Positions 53,054-62,281 of a DNA stretch of 64,000 nucleotides are shown one piece after another. The notes below the pieces were generated by a model. The model saw nothing but the letters and a program-made list of their open reading frames with translations, ran no database searches and was not told the DNA's origin. A program made the translations under genes and the position numbers. The first letter of the stretch is position 1; each line of letters begins with the position of its first letter. The DNA comes from Chelatococcus asaccharovorans (GTDB lineage: Bacteria > Pseudomonadota > Alphaproteobacteria > Rhizobiales > Beijerinckiaceae), in NCBI RefSeq assembly GCF_003201475.1, contig NZ_QJJK01000007.1, positions 124,001 through 188,000 on the forward strand. Direction: 5' to 3'.

Positions 53054-53617
53054 TCAGAACCAGCGTTCCTTGAGCATGATGGTGTCGCCCGGCTGGACGG
53101 GATAGGTCAAGGGAACGGTGCCGATAACCACCTTGCCGCCAAGCTGGCGTGTAATCTCCGCTTCATTCTGGTTTGCCCGCGGCGAGAAGCCGCCGGCAAT
53201 GGCAACGGCCGTCTGCACGGTCATGCCGCTGACGAAGGGATATTGGCCCGAGCTCTGCACTTCGCCCAGAATGAAGAACGGCCGATAGGTCTCGACCTCG
53301 ACCGTGACGCGCGGCTCCCGCAGATAGCTGCTGCGCAGCTTCTGCTCGATGAGTTTGGCGAGGTCCGTCGTCGTCCTTCCGGTTGCCGGGATCGTGCCGA
53401 TGAGCGGCATCGTGATGCGACCTTGCGCATCCACCGCGTAGATATTCGAAAGGTTGTCCTGTGAGAATACGATGACGCGAAGCTTGTCGCCCGGCCCGAG
53501 CGTATAGGGCTGAGATGGCAGAGCGCGAAAGACCTCAACGGCAGGTTGACGCTGAGCGCAAGCTGTGCACGCGAGACCGATGAGGAGGGCATAAACAAGC
53601 GAATGTGTGCGCGCCAT
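53054..53617 (-). CDS. Polysaccharide export protein, Wza-like (short)
   Basis: A 187-aa Poly_export (PF02563) protein with an N-terminal signal and two candidate lipid-modified cysteines (C17 and C20 in GLACTACAQ), though the lipobox is not ideal. The body shows YTLGPGDKLRVIVFSQDNL, GRITMPLIGTIPATGRTT and a SLBB-like domain (PFFILGEVQSSGQYPF). It is far shorter than E. coli Wza (379 aa) and lacks its C-terminal barrel helix, as is usual in alphaproteobacteria. It should form the periplasmic export channel. It diverges from the GumC-like gene. Confidence 0.88.
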   Translation of the reverse strand: MARTHSLVYALLIGLACTACAQRQPAVEVFRALPSQPYTLGPGDKLRVIVFSQDNLSNIYAVDAQGRITMPLIGTIPATGRTTTDLAKLIEQKLRSSYLREPRVTVEVETYRPFFILGEVQSSGQYPFVSGMTVQTAVAIAGGFSPRANQNEAEITRQLGGKVVIGTVPLTYPVQPGDTIMLKERWF

Positions 53618-53794
53618 GGCTTTGCTACAATGAATGCTACTGCTGCACGGTAGCCTCGCATGGTTAATAAAGAGTCAGCGGGATAGGATCTTACGTCGAC
53701 CGTTGTTTCCGAACGGCAGGTGGCGCGGTGGCCTTAACTCTACGGCAACCAAGAAGTGATGTTCTTTTGCGGCTAATGATGCGTAGGTGAGCCC
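53618..53794. promoter_or_regulatory. Divergent intergenic region of the exopolysaccharide locus
   Basis: The 177 nt between the export protein (-) and GumC-like protein (+) should hold both promoters. Hexamers are not clear. Confidence 0.4.
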
Positions 53795-55945
53795 ATGTCG
53801 AAGTTCTTTGGCGCCGGTGCAGCAGACAGGGACGCTGTTTTGCGGCCGGTGGACGATCTTGACGTGGGCCAGATCTGGCGCGCGATCATGGCGCGGCGGC
53901 TGTGGATCATCATCCCCACCGTAATGGCCTGCGTCGCTGCGGTCGTCGCCGTCAATCTCATGGCGCCGCGCTACACTGCGGAAACGCGCGTCATCCTTCA
54001 GAATGGCGACAACTTCTACACGCGTCCAGGTGGGGCCCAGGAGCTCCAAGGCCAGATCGACAGCGAGGCCGTCCAGAGCCAGGTGCAGTTGATCATGTCA
54101 CGGGACCTCGCGCGTGAGGCCATCCGCAAACTCGATCTGACGAACAATCCGCTGTTCAATAATCCAGATGCTTCGATCGGGCTGGTGCGCCGCGTCATGA
54201 ACGCGCTCGGGGTCAGAGGCGAGGCGCCGCGGATCAATCCGGAAGAGCAGGCTCTCGACATCTTTGCCCAGCAACTGCAGGTTTTCCAGGTGGGGAAATC
54301 GCGCGTGCTCGCCATCGAATTCACATCGGAGGATTCGGACCTTGCCGCGCGCATCGCCAATACGGTTGCCGAACTCTACATTGCCTTGCAGCAGACCGTA
54401 AAACAGGAGGCGGCACGATCCGCCTCCGAATGGCTCGCGAGCAATATCGAGCCGCTGCGCAAGCGCGTCGCCGAGGCTGAAGCGCGTGTCGAGGACTTTC
54501 GCGCCAAGACGGGCCTTTTGTTGGGAAGCGGCACGGCCACGCTGCCGACGCAGCAACTCGCCGATCTCTCCGCCCAGCTCGCCGCCTCGCGCACGGCCCA
54601 GTCGGATGCACAGGCGAAAGCCAATATGATCCGCAGCATGCTGGGTTCAGGCAATCTTCTGGAGATTCCGGATGTCGCGAACAATGATCTCGTGCGCCGG
54701 CTGACGGAACAGCGCATTGCCCTGCGCACACAACTCGCGCTGGAATCGCGCAATCTTCTTCCTGAACATCCCCGCATCAAGGAACTGAACGCCCAGCTTG
54801 CCGACCTCGATAGCCAGATTCGCCTGGCGGCAGAACGCGCCGTGCGCGCCTTCGAGAGCGATGCGCGCCTCGCGGGATCGCGGGTGGACAGCCTGGTTGC
54901 GGCGATCAACACGCAAAAGCAGGTCGCCGTCGACGCGAACGAGAACGAGGTGAAGCTCAGGGCGCTCGAGCTCGATGCGCGTAGCGAACGTGAGCAACTC
55001 GAGGGCTTCCTCGCCAAGTACAGGGAGGCCCAGGTGCGCGACAGCCGCGATGCCGCGCCTGCCGATGCGCGGATCGTGTCCCGTGCGGTCGCGCCGAGTG
55101 TGCCCTCCTTCCCGAAGAAGATCCCGATCATCCTCATCGCTACGCTGGCCACCTTCGCTCTGACATTTGTCGGTGTGCTGTCGCTGGAACTGGTTTCCGG
55201 GCGGGCGACTGTTGCGCGTGAGGAGGAAAGCTACGGCCCAGTCGCAGCGCCGATGACCCAGGCGACGCAGGAGCCGTTCCTGACCTTGCCCGCCCCCATC
55301 GATGCGGAGTTCCGCGACGTCGGGGCGCAGCAGGCCCCCTCGCCGGGATCCCCGCCCGGCAGCTCCGGCACCTTCGATGTCATCCTGTCGAAACTGGCCT
55401 TGCCGGAGAACAATGAGCGAGGGCGCCGCTTGTTTGTCGCGGAAGCAACTGTTGCCGCAGGCAACACGGACATGGCGAGGGCTCTGGCGCGCCATCTTTC
55501 GCGCAGGGCGCGGGTCGTGCTCATCAACCTCGTTGCGAACAGGGACGCGGATTTCGACGAGCCCGGCCTGACCGATCTTGTCACCGAGCACGCTGGCTTT
55601 TCCGACGTGCTGGGGCGCGAGGCGGGCTCGCGCCTGCACGTGATGGCCCATGGCACCCAGCCGTCCGAGGTGCTGGTTCGCGATCCTGACGCCATTGCCC
55701 TTTCCCTCTCGGCGCTCGACCAGACGTATGATTGGGTCGTATGCGGCCTGTCGCCGGGGCTGGATCCTGCAATCCTCGGCGCATTCGCGAGCCGCACCGA
55801 TGGCTCCGTTCTGGTCGCACGCGAGGGCGAGAGCGAGGAGGCCACGTTGAGCGCCTACCAGAACCTGCAGGAACTGGGTGCCCAGAACATCGTGGTCGCC
55901 GTGACGCCGGCGGAGGATGATGGTCCGCTACATCGCGCGGCCTGA
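53795..55945 (+). CDS. GumC/Wzz-type polysaccharide co-polymerase with degenerate kinase domain
   Basis: A 716-aa protein with a Wzz domain (first membrane helix about 35-57, WIIIPTVMACVAAVVAVNLM). A long periplasmic coiled-coil (about 200-400) and a second membrane helix near 445-465 follow. The C-terminal ~170 residues have the fold and order of a BY-kinase (CpsD/Wzc-like), but the Walker A site reads AEATVAAGNTDMAR (residues 549-562) with no GKS/T. The Walker B site reads YDWVVCGLSPG (645 onward) with no aspartate, and no C-terminal Tyr cluster is present. It should regulate chain length without ATP-dependent kinase activity. Confidence 0.88.
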   Translation: MSKFFGAGAADRDAVLRPVDDLDVGQIWRAIMARRLWIIIPTVMACVAAVVAVNLMAPRYTAETRVILQNGDNFYTRPGGAQELQGQIDSEAVQSQVQLIMSRDLAREAIRKLDLTNNPLFNNPDASIGLVRRVMNALGVRGEAPRINPEEQALDIFAQQLQVFQVGKSRVLAIEFTSEDSDLAARIANTVAELYIALQQTVKQEAARSASEWLASNIEPLRKRVAEAEARVEDFRAKTGLLLGSGTATLPTQQLADLSAQLAASRTAQSDAQAKANMIRSMLGSGNLLEIPDVANNDLVRRLTEQRIALRTQLALESRNLLPEHPRIKELNAQLADLDSQIRLAAERAVRAFESDARLAGSRVDSLVAAINTQKQVAVDANENEVKLRALELDARSEREQLEGFLAKYREAQVRDSRDAAPADARIVSRAVAPSVPSFPKKIPIILIATLATFALTFVGVLSLELVSGRATVAREEESYGPVAAPMTQATQEPFLTLPAPIDAEFRDVGAQQAPSPGSPPGSSGTFDVILSKLALPENNERGRRLFVAEATVAAGNTDMARALARHLSRRARVVLINLVANRDADFDEPGLTDLVTEHAGFSDVLGREAGSRLHVMAHGTQPSEVLVRDPDAIALSLSALDQTYDWVVCGLSPGLDPAILGAFASRTDGSVLVAREGESEEATLSAYQNLQELGAQNIVVAVTPAEDDGPLHRAA

Positions 55946-56164
55946 TGGCTCTGCCCTGTATGATGCAAGCCGTGTGATGCAAGCGGTGGCCGCCGCTCGC
56001 ATGACGGACGTCAGAGGATGTCAGGGTCTCGCGGACCGCTGTTTTGAGCTGCCCGGCGCCGGATGGGAATTTGGCGTGCTCGGATGCCAGGTTCCGGGTT
56101 TTTTCAGTAGTCACATGTCCGGAAATGCGCGAGGTTGGCCCGCAAATCTCGACATCAAGCAATA

Positions 56165-56635
56165 ATGAAGGGGGAGAGGGTGAAGTATCTTTCCAGGTTC
56201 GCGTCCCGCGGACTGCCCGCACTGGTCGCAGTGGTTCTCGTCTCCGGTTTCGCGCAGGCCTACGACAACAAGCCTCCGGCCATCCAGGGCGTTCTAGTGA
56301 CCCCGCTCCTGTCGACGACGACCACGGCGAGCGGTCAGCCCATCACCTTGCCCCGGGGCAATGCCGAGGTCATCGTGTCCACCTTCGACATCGCGCCGGG
56401 TGCGACACTGCCGGTGCACAAGCATCCCTTTCCCCGCTATGCCTATGTGCTGGCGGGCGATCTGCGCGTGACCAACACCGAAACCAACAAAAGCGACGAC
56501 TACAAGACCGGCGACTTCATTGTCGAGATGATCGGTCAATGGCACCGGGGGACAAATATCGGCGCAACACCGGTCAAGCTCCTTGTCATCGACCAGGTCG
56601 ACAAGGGGGCCTCCAACACCATCCTCCACGACTGA
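56165..56635 (+). CDS. Exported cupin-domain protein
   Basis: A 156-aa small cupin with a signal peptide (LPALVAVVLVSGFAQAYD). The cupin motif is IAPGATLPVHKHPFPRYAYV with a GDLRVTN turn, and the second motif is GDFIVEMIGQWHRGTN. An in-frame GTG at 56180 is an alternative start. Periplasmic cupins of this type are common in alphaproteobacteria with no assigned role. It lies 219 nt after the GumC-like gene and before the CelD-like gene, so a link to exopolysaccharide is possible but unproven. Confidence 0.82.
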   Translation: MKGERVKYLSRFASRGLPALVAVVLVSGFAQAYDNKPPAIQGVLVTPLLSTTTTASGQPITLPRGNAEVIVSTFDIAPGATLPVHKHPFPRYAYVLAGDLRVTNTETNKSDDYKTGDFIVEMIGQWHRGTNIGATPVKLLVIDQVDKGASNTILHD

Positions 56636-56707
56636 TGCAGAAGCGAGGATCGGATCCCGCGACGCAGTTCAGCGGACCGGCCTTTGGAGCGGGCCAGTAG
56701 GGCCGGG

Positions 56708-57925
56708 TCACGCCAGCTTCCGGCGCGCGCGCTCCACAAGGGCCAGGACCCACGGCGTCTGCTTCGCCCACCGCTTGACGGTGCGCAACCCGCCATCGGC
56801 CAGACCGTAGACATGCCCCTTAGCGCTCACAGGAATGTAGGAGTCAGTCAATTCCTCGATCTTGTCGCAAACGACGAGCTTGTAGGGCGCTTCGCCAACG
56901 CCGAGGTCGAATGTCGCGAGGCCGCGCCGGCACTGGGTCTCGATGACATGGGTCAGAAGCAGATCGCCGGGGCTCGACTTGACGACGTCGTCTTCCGTGC
57001 AGAACGAATTGAACATGCCGCAGAAGCGCGTGCCGGCACTGGTTCCACCGAAGGTGGCGATGATCCGTTCCCCGACGAAGAGGGCATAGAGCTCGATCGC
57101 GGGCTTGCGGCCGTCCGCCGGCGCGCTGCCGCGCTGCAGGAAGGCAACTGCGGCAGGATGCGCAAAGGGGTTGTTGATGTGCTTCTGGCGGAAGCGCAGG
57201 CCCTTTTGATCCAGAAAGACATCAAGGACGCGTGAAATCTCCGCGGGATCGACAATCTGCCGGTAATCCAGAACGCCGATTTCCGACAGGCGCCGCTCCT
57301 TCTTGCGCATCTTCTTGCGCGTCTCGCCGCCGTGCAGCACATGAGCGGTCTTGTCGGGCGGAAAATCGAGGGCGCGCTTGAAGCCCGGACTGGGGCTCAG
57401 ATGGCCCCCGAGGCTGACGAAGGGATTGGGCGTGCCCTGCCACTCTGCGGGCTGGTTGGAGAAGGCGAACACATCGATGTTGCCGGCGGCCCGGGCGATC
57501 TCGCGCAGGATGGTAAGGCATGTGGTTCTGTCGAAAAGGTGCAGCGCGCCGGCATCGAAGAGCGGCATGTGGAAATTCGCCTGCTTGCCCCCGGGCAATG
57601 TCGCGATCGTGGTTGCCTGTTGGCGATGGAGCGAAAGCGGAAGCAGCAGGACAGGCTTGCCCGCCGTATCCTCCACGGTGGCGACGATGAGTGTCTCGTG
57701 GTTGGCCGCGCCGAGCGTCTTCGCGTAGGCCATCACCCAGTCGAACATCTGATAGGGCGTGCCGAGCGCGCTTGCGCCGAATTCGCGCCAGAGGCTGGCG
57801 ACTGCCTCGACGTCGCGGTAAATCCTGACCGGGCCGAGCGTCCGCGCGATGGCCGGTGTGCGGCCGGCCTCGTGGACGGGACGGGTCTTCGTCGTTGCGG
57901 ATCCTTCGCTCGGTATGTTGCTCAT
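56708..57925 (-). CDS. GNAT-fold acyltransferase, CelD/BcsL-like
   Basis: A 405-aa cytoplasmic protein of the Acetyltransf_6 (CelD) group, starting at ATG 57925; longer starts up to 57994 are possible. It has two GNAT-like halves. Family features are an N-terminal WREFGASALGTPYQMFDWV, a central basic GGETRKKMRKKERRL and the C-terminal LLTHVIETQCRRGLATFDLG motif. Members occur in polysaccharide loci and are thought to acylate sugars or peptidoglycan-related substrates. The deacetylase is divergent from it, so the pair may set the acetylation level of the exopolysaccharide. Confidence 0.82.
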   Translation of the reverse strand: MSNIPSEGSATTKTRPVHEAGRTPAIARTLGPVRIYRDVEAVASLWREFGASALGTPYQMFDWVMAYAKTLGAANHETLIVATVEDTAGKPVLLLPLSLHRQQATTIATLPGGKQANFHMPLFDAGALHLFDRTTCLTILREIARAAGNIDVFAFSNQPAEWQGTPNPFVSLGGHLSPSPGFKRALDFPPDKTAHVLHGGETRKKMRKKERRLSEIGVLDYRQIVDPAEISRVLDVFLDQKGLRFRQKHINNPFAHPAAVAFLQRGSAPADGRKPAIELYALFVGERIIATFGGTSAGTRFCGMFNSFCTEDDVVKSSPGDLLLTHVIETQCRRGLATFDLGVGEAPYKLVVCDKIEELTDSYIPVSAKGHVYGLADGGLRTVKRWAKQTPWVLALVERARRKLA

Positions 57926-58161
57926 GGCGATTCCATCCTGTGCTGAAGGTCCTTGCACCCCAACCATGCGTGTCATCGGCCGTGCCTCAAGCAACGGCGG
58001 CGCCAGCGCGGAGGTACCCCGCGGAGGCGAGCGCCGTCAATTGATGCTTGTGAAAGCGGTTAGCGGAGAAGAAATCAACTTCGCGCGCATGATCCTGCTG
58101 TTGCGAAAAGATTGGATCAATCTTTCTCGCGCATTGTGCCTGCGTTACAGGGGAAAGGCTC

Positions 58162-59217
58162 ATGAGTACCCGCTATTCCGTGTTGCGCATGGGATTCGCC
58201 GCGATCTCCGCCGCGCGGGCCAATCGTTGGCTGCGCCCCTTCGCGCAAGGGCGAGGCCTGATCCTGATGTTGCACCACGTCCGGCCATGGGTGCCGCGCG
58301 ATTTTGCGCCCAACGCCATTCTGGAAGTCACGCCGGACTTCCTGGACAAGGCGCTGGGCATTGTCGGACGCAGCCATGACTTCGTCGCCCTGGGCGATAT
58401 CCCGCGGCGGCTCCGGGAACCCGGCGCGCGTCCGTTCGCGGCGGTGACCTTCGACGACGGTTATCGCGACAATGCGGAATTCGCGTTGCCTGTGCTCCAG
58501 CGCCATGGCGTGCCTTGGACAGTGTTTGTCACGCCCGGCTTTGCTGATCGCAGCGCGAGCCTTTGGTGGCTCGAGCTCGAGGAAGCCATCCGGCGCCTCG
58601 ATCGGCTCGATGTCGAGATCGGCGAGGAGGAGCCCCTGTCGCTCAGCCTGCCGGCGCGGAGTGCGGCCGAGAAGTCAGCCGCCTTCAACCAGCTCTACTG
58701 GCAGTTGCGCAAAGGTCCCGAGGAGCGCCTGCGTGCCGTGGTCGCGATGCTCGCGGAGCGCACCGGCGTCGATGGTGCGGCACTCGTCGAAAATCTCTGT
58801 CTCGACTGGAACGACTTGCGTGCGCTGTCACGTCAGCCGGGCGTGTCGATCGGCGCCCATACGATGACCCATCCGATGCTGGCCAAGCACGGCCTGGAGA
58901 TGGTGCGTACGGAGATGCACATGAGCCGGGTCACGATCGAGCGCGAGCTCGGCCGCGGCGTTCGGCATTTCGCCTATCCCGTCGGCGACCCCGAGTCGGC
59001 CGGTGAGCGTGAGTTCGACGCGGCGGCCGAGGCGGGGTTCGAACTGGCGGTGACGACCCGGCCGGGTCACATCTTCGCGGAACATCTCCACCATCTGCAT
59101 GCGCTGCCGCGCGTCTCGCTAAACGGGGCTTTCCAGTCTGCCGCCGCGGTCGAGGCCCTCGCCTCCGGTGTGCCCTTCCTCCTCTGGAACCGCGGGCGCC
59201 GGCTCAATATCGCTTGA
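58162..59217 (+). CDS. Polysaccharide deacetylase (CE4)
   Basis: A 351-aa NodB-homology protein. The catalytic-base aspartate and metal aspartate are D98 and D99 in TFDDGYRDN. The metal histidines are H233 and H237 in SIGAHTMTHPML. A C-terminal catalytic-type block reads HFAYPVGDPESAGERE. The N-terminus has no signal peptide, suggesting cytoplasmic or membrane-surface location, and the region around residues 130-230 is an insert relative to NodB. It probably removes N- or O-acetyl groups from the polysaccharide. The start ATG has GGGGAAAGGC upstream. Confidence 0.9.
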   Translation: MSTRYSVLRMGFAAISAARANRWLRPFAQGRGLILMLHHVRPWVPRDFAPNAILEVTPDFLDKALGIVGRSHDFVALGDIPRRLREPGARPFAAVTFDDGYRDNAEFALPVLQRHGVPWTVFVTPGFADRSASLWWLELEEAIRRLDRLDVEIGEEEPLSLSLPARSAAEKSAAFNQLYWQLRKGPEERLRAVVAMLAERTGVDGAALVENLCLDWNDLRALSRQPGVSIGAHTMTHPMLAKHGLEMVRTEMHMSRVTIERELGRGVRHFAYPVGDPESAGEREFDAAAEAGFELAVTTRPGHIFAEHLHHLHALPRVSLNGAFQSAAAVEALASGVPFLLWNRGRRLNIA

Positions 59218-59227
59218 GCGGCAGGTT

Positions 59228-59443
59228 TCAGCGGTCGGCGGCGTCCGGGCGCTCCATCCAGCGGATGAGGGGCAGCAGCGGCAGGATCCAGGCGAGACCG
59301 ACGATCACGTAGAAGGCCATCTGGACGCCGCTCGATGAGGCTTGCACGCGCCCTTGCGCCAGGGCCATGGCCACAAGCGCATAGACGCAGACGAACACCA
59401 GCATGAAGACCGTTCCGAGAAATTTGCGCGTGCGCCGGCGCAT
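59228..59443 (-). CDS. DUF2842 small membrane protein
   Basis: A 71-aa protein with two hydrophobic segments (LGTVFMLVFVCVYALVAMALA and FYVIVGLAWILPLLPLI) and a conserved RTRKFLGT start and RWM end. This matches the DUF2842 family of alphaproteobacteria, of unknown function. An alternative ATG at 59449 adds two residues. AAGGACGG lies just upstream. It is convergent with the deacetylase, 10 nt apart. Confidence 0.78.
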   Translation of the reverse strand: MRRRTRKFLGTVFMLVFVCVYALVAMALAQGRVQASSSGVQMAFYVIVGLAWILPLLPLIRWMERPDAADR

Positions 59444-59574
59444 GACCATCCGTCCTTGAAGGGGCTGCGAGCGAGGGTGCGGCGGCAGGAAGCGTTGTTC
59501 CCGCAGCCGGCGCGGACTATGTGTCGGTTGCACGCCGTCCGCAACCCCCACCGAACCGCGCGGGGAGGGTGGTG

Positions 59575-60684
59575 ATGCGGCATGACAGGACGGGTGAGTT
59601 ATCCATGGCCAGTGTGGCAGAGATCAACGGCACGGTGCGCGGCGCGGATGATGCAACCGACCGGGCGCGCCTGCGGGCCTTGCGCCTGTGGCTGTTCAGC
59701 GTCGCCGGGCTTGTCTTCGTGATGATCCTTGTCGGCGGCGCGACACGCTTGACGGATTCGGGCCTCTCCATCACCGAATGGAAGCCGGTGACCGGCGCTC
59801 TCCTGCCGTTCAGCGAGGCGGCCTGGCTGGCGGAATTTGAGAAGTACAAGCAGATTCCGCAGTATCAGCTCCTCAATCAGGGCATGAGCCTCGCCGCGTT
59901 CAAGCACATCTACCTCTGGGAGTGGGGGCATCGTTTCCTGGGGCGGTTGATCGGCGCCGCCTATCTGCTCCCATTGCTCGTTTTCGTTGCGAAGGGCTGG
60001 GTGCGCGGCCGTTTCCTTGCCGTTCTGCTCGGTATCGGCGTGTTGGGCGGCCTGCAGGGCGCCATAGGCTGGATCATGGTGGCCTCCGGCCTCAAGCCGG
60101 GCATGACGGCGGTCGCACCGGTGAAGCTGATGGCGCATCTCATGGCCGCCTCGGCGATCTTCGTGGCGCTGATCTGGGTCGCCGTTGGTCTCAAGCTCCG
60201 TCCCGTCCAGGCGAGCGAGCGCCGGCTGGCTTTCGGCGCGAGCCTCGTTCTCGCGATCGTTCTCGTGCAGATCGCACTTGGCGCCCTGGTCGCCGGCCTT
60301 GATGCGGGGCTCGCCTTCAACACCTGGCCCCTGATGGACGGCGGCTTTGCCCCGCAGCTCGACACGCTGCTACCGATCAAGCCGCTTTGGCTGAATGTCA
60401 TCGAATCCATCGCGGCGGTGCAGTTCAATCATCGCCTTGGCGCCTATGTGCTTCTGGCTGTCACCTTCTGGCATGTCTACCGGTCTCGCCGGATCGCGCC
60501 GGATTCACCGGCGGCGCGGCGGGCTGCAATCCTGGCTATGCTGGTGGTCATCCAGGCGGGCATCGGCATCGTCACCCTCTTGCTCGTCGTGCCGGTCTGG
60601 GCCGGCCTGCTGCATCAGGGTTTCGCCATGCTCCTCCTCGGTCATGCGACGGCCCATCGCCGGCTGCTGGTTAAGCCGGCCTGA
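59575..60684 (+). CDS. ctaA: Heme A synthase (COX15/CtaA)
   Basis: A 369-aa membrane enzyme that oxidises heme O to heme A for aa3-type cytochrome oxidase. The start at ATG 59575 has GGGGAGG 6 nt upstream. The eight membrane helices are visible. Conserved motifs include GGATRLTDSGLSITEW, the histidines of KHIYLWEWGHRFLGR, LMAHLMAAS, QFNHRLGAY and LLHQGFAM, and FNTWPLMDG. These are the heme ligands in the type 2 (alphaproteobacterial/mitochondrial) form. It is a single gene. Confidence 0.96.
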   Translation: MRHDRTGELSMASVAEINGTVRGADDATDRARLRALRLWLFSVAGLVFVMILVGGATRLTDSGLSITEWKPVTGALLPFSEAAWLAEFEKYKQIPQYQLLNQGMSLAAFKHIYLWEWGHRFLGRLIGAAYLLPLLVFVAKGWVRGRFLAVLLGIGVLGGLQGAIGWIMVASGLKPGMTAVAPVKLMAHLMAASAIFVALIWVAVGLKLRPVQASERRLAFGASLVLAIVLVQIALGALVAGLDAGLAFNTWPLMDGGFAPQLDTLLPIKPLWLNVIESIAAVQFNHRLGAYVLLAVTFWHVYRSRRIAPDSPAARRAAILAMLVVIQAGIGIVTLLLVVPVWAGLLHQGFAMLLLGHATAHRRLLVKPA

Positions 60685-60755
60685 ATCATTTTATGCGCAA
60701 GCTTTGCTAAGGCCTTGCGATGATTCGCGGATAAGCAAAGTGTTGTCGATCGCAT

Positions 60756-60965
60756 CCTTCTCCCAAACGGGAGAAGGTTTCCTTCGCATTTAAGGACGTG
60801 TGTCCCTCACCCGTGCCTGCGGCACGACCTCTCCCACAAGGGAGAGGTGAACCCTTCTCCGGGTGGCGTTCCTTCTCCCCGGCGGGGAGAAGGGCAGGAT
60901 GAGGGGGACGACAGTCGCCATCCCCTCATCCGGCACTGCGTGCCGATCTCTCCCCGCCGGGAGAG
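60756..60965. repeat. REP-like palindrome cluster after ctaA
   Basis: Four related G/C-rich stems lie in 210 nt: CCTTCTCCC (60756-60777), ACCTCTCCC (60827-60848), CCTTCTCCCC (60871-60893) and CTCTCCC (60948-60965), each followed by its complement. The first lies 72 nt after ctaA and is followed by TTTCC, so it may terminate transcription. The repeated TCTCCC/GGGAGA unit is typical of REP elements in alphaproteobacteria. Confidence 0.7.
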
Positions 60966-60978
60966 GTGTAACCGCGCC

Positions 60979-62271
60979 TTAAGCGGTCGCTGCGAGCGCC
61001 TGCTCGAGGTCGGCGATCAGATCCTTGGTATCTTCAAGGCCGATGGACAGGCGGATGACCTCCGGACCGACGCCCGCCTTCGCCTGCAGCTCCGGCCTCA
61101 TGCTCTTATGCGTCGTCGTCGCCGGGTGGATGGCGAGCGAGCGTGTCTCGCCGATATTGGCGAGATGCGAAAAGAGCTTGAGGTTTTTCAGGAAGCGCCG
61201 CGCGCCCGGCTCTCCGTCCTTATGGGCGAAGGTGAAGACGGAGCCCGGCCCGAGCGGGCTGTAGCGGAGCGCGAGCGCGCGGTTGGGATGCCCCTCCAGT
61301 CCCGGATAGCTCACCGACGCCACCGCCGGATGTGAGGCGAGATAGTTGGCCACCACATGGGCATTGGCGCAGTGGCGCTTCATGCGCAGGGGAAGCGTCT
61401 CGATCCCTGTCAGGATCATAAAGGCGTTGAACGGCGAGAGGCCGGGGCCGAGGTCCCGCAGGCCGTAAAGACGTGAAGCCACGGCAAAGGGGCTCGCCGG
61501 GAATTTCTCCGTGAGCACCATGTTGCCGTAGTCCGGCCACGGCTCCGAGATCATCGGGAAGCGACTGTCACCCTTCCAGTCGAACCGGCCGCCGTCGACG
61601 ATGGCGCCGCCGATCACCTGCCCATGGCCACCGAGGAACTTGGAGGCCGAGTGGAAGACGATGTCGGCGCCGTATTCGAAGGGGCGGATGAGGAAGGGCG
61701 TCGCCAGCGTGTTGTCCACGATGAGCGGCAGCTTGTGCTTCTGCGCGATCTTTGCAATCGATTCAATATCAACGACTTCGCCCGAGGGGTTGACGATCGA
61801 CTCGATGATGATCGCCTTGGTCTTCGGCGTGATGGCCCGCTCGAAATTCTCGGGCCGGTCGGCATCGACGAAGATCGGCTTCACGTCGTTGCGCTTGGCG
61901 AGCCTGCCCATCAGGCCCAATGACCCACCGAACAGAATGCTGGCCGCCAGATATTCGTCGCCGCTCTCGAGAAGCGTCATGAGGATGACGAGAAGCGCCG
62001 CCTGGCCGGAGCCTATGGCAACGGCGCCCGTGCCGCCTTCGAGCGAGGCGATGCGCCGCTCCAGCGGGGCCGTCGTCGGATTGGAACCGCGCGAATAGGA
62101 AAAGCCGGTCTGGCGCATCGCGAAGATATCGGCGGCCATGTCCGGGCCATCGAAGACGAAGCCGTTGGTCAGGAATAGCGGCGTGGCGCGGGCGCCGGTG
62201 GCCGGATCGGGGGCCGTGCCGGCCTGGACGGCGCGGGTTGCGAAAGCGAGGGGCTTGTTCTGGTCTGACAT
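60979..62271 (-). CDS. O-acetylhomoserine sulfhydrylase-type PLP enzyme, copy 1
   Basis: A 430-aa Cys/Met-metabolism PLP enzyme (MetY-type). The start at ATG 62271 gives MSDQNKPLAFATRAVQAG. The PLP lysine is K211 (HSASKFLGGHG). Other blocks are YSRGSNPTTAPLERRIASLE and VDNTLATPFLIRPFEYGADI. It should make homocysteine (or methionine) from O-acetylhomoserine and sulfide or methanethiol. It lies 10 nt after the homologous copy, with which it shares the same active-site position, but the two differ through most of the chain. Confidence 0.9.
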   Translation of the reverse strand: MSDQNKPLAFATRAVQAGTAPDPATGARATPLFLTNGFVFDGPDMAADIFAMRQTGFSYSRGSNPTTAPLERRIASLEGGTGAVAIGSGQAALLVILMTLLESGDEYLAASILFGGSLGLMGRLAKRNDVKPIFVDADRPENFERAITPKTKAIIIESIVNPSGEVVDIESIAKIAQKHKLPLIVDNTLATPFLIRPFEYGADIVFHSASKFLGGHGQVIGGAIVDGGRFDWKGDSRFPMISEPWPDYGNMVLTEKFPASPFAVASRLYGLRDLGPGLSPFNAFMILTGIETLPLRMKRHCANAHVVANYLASHPAVASVSYPGLEGHPNRALALRYSPLGPGSVFTFAHKDGEPGARRFLKNLKLFSHLANIGETRSLAIHPATTTHKSMRPELQAKAGVGPEVIRLSIGLEDTKDLIADLEQALAATA

Positions 62272-62281
62272 GCTGGGTTCC

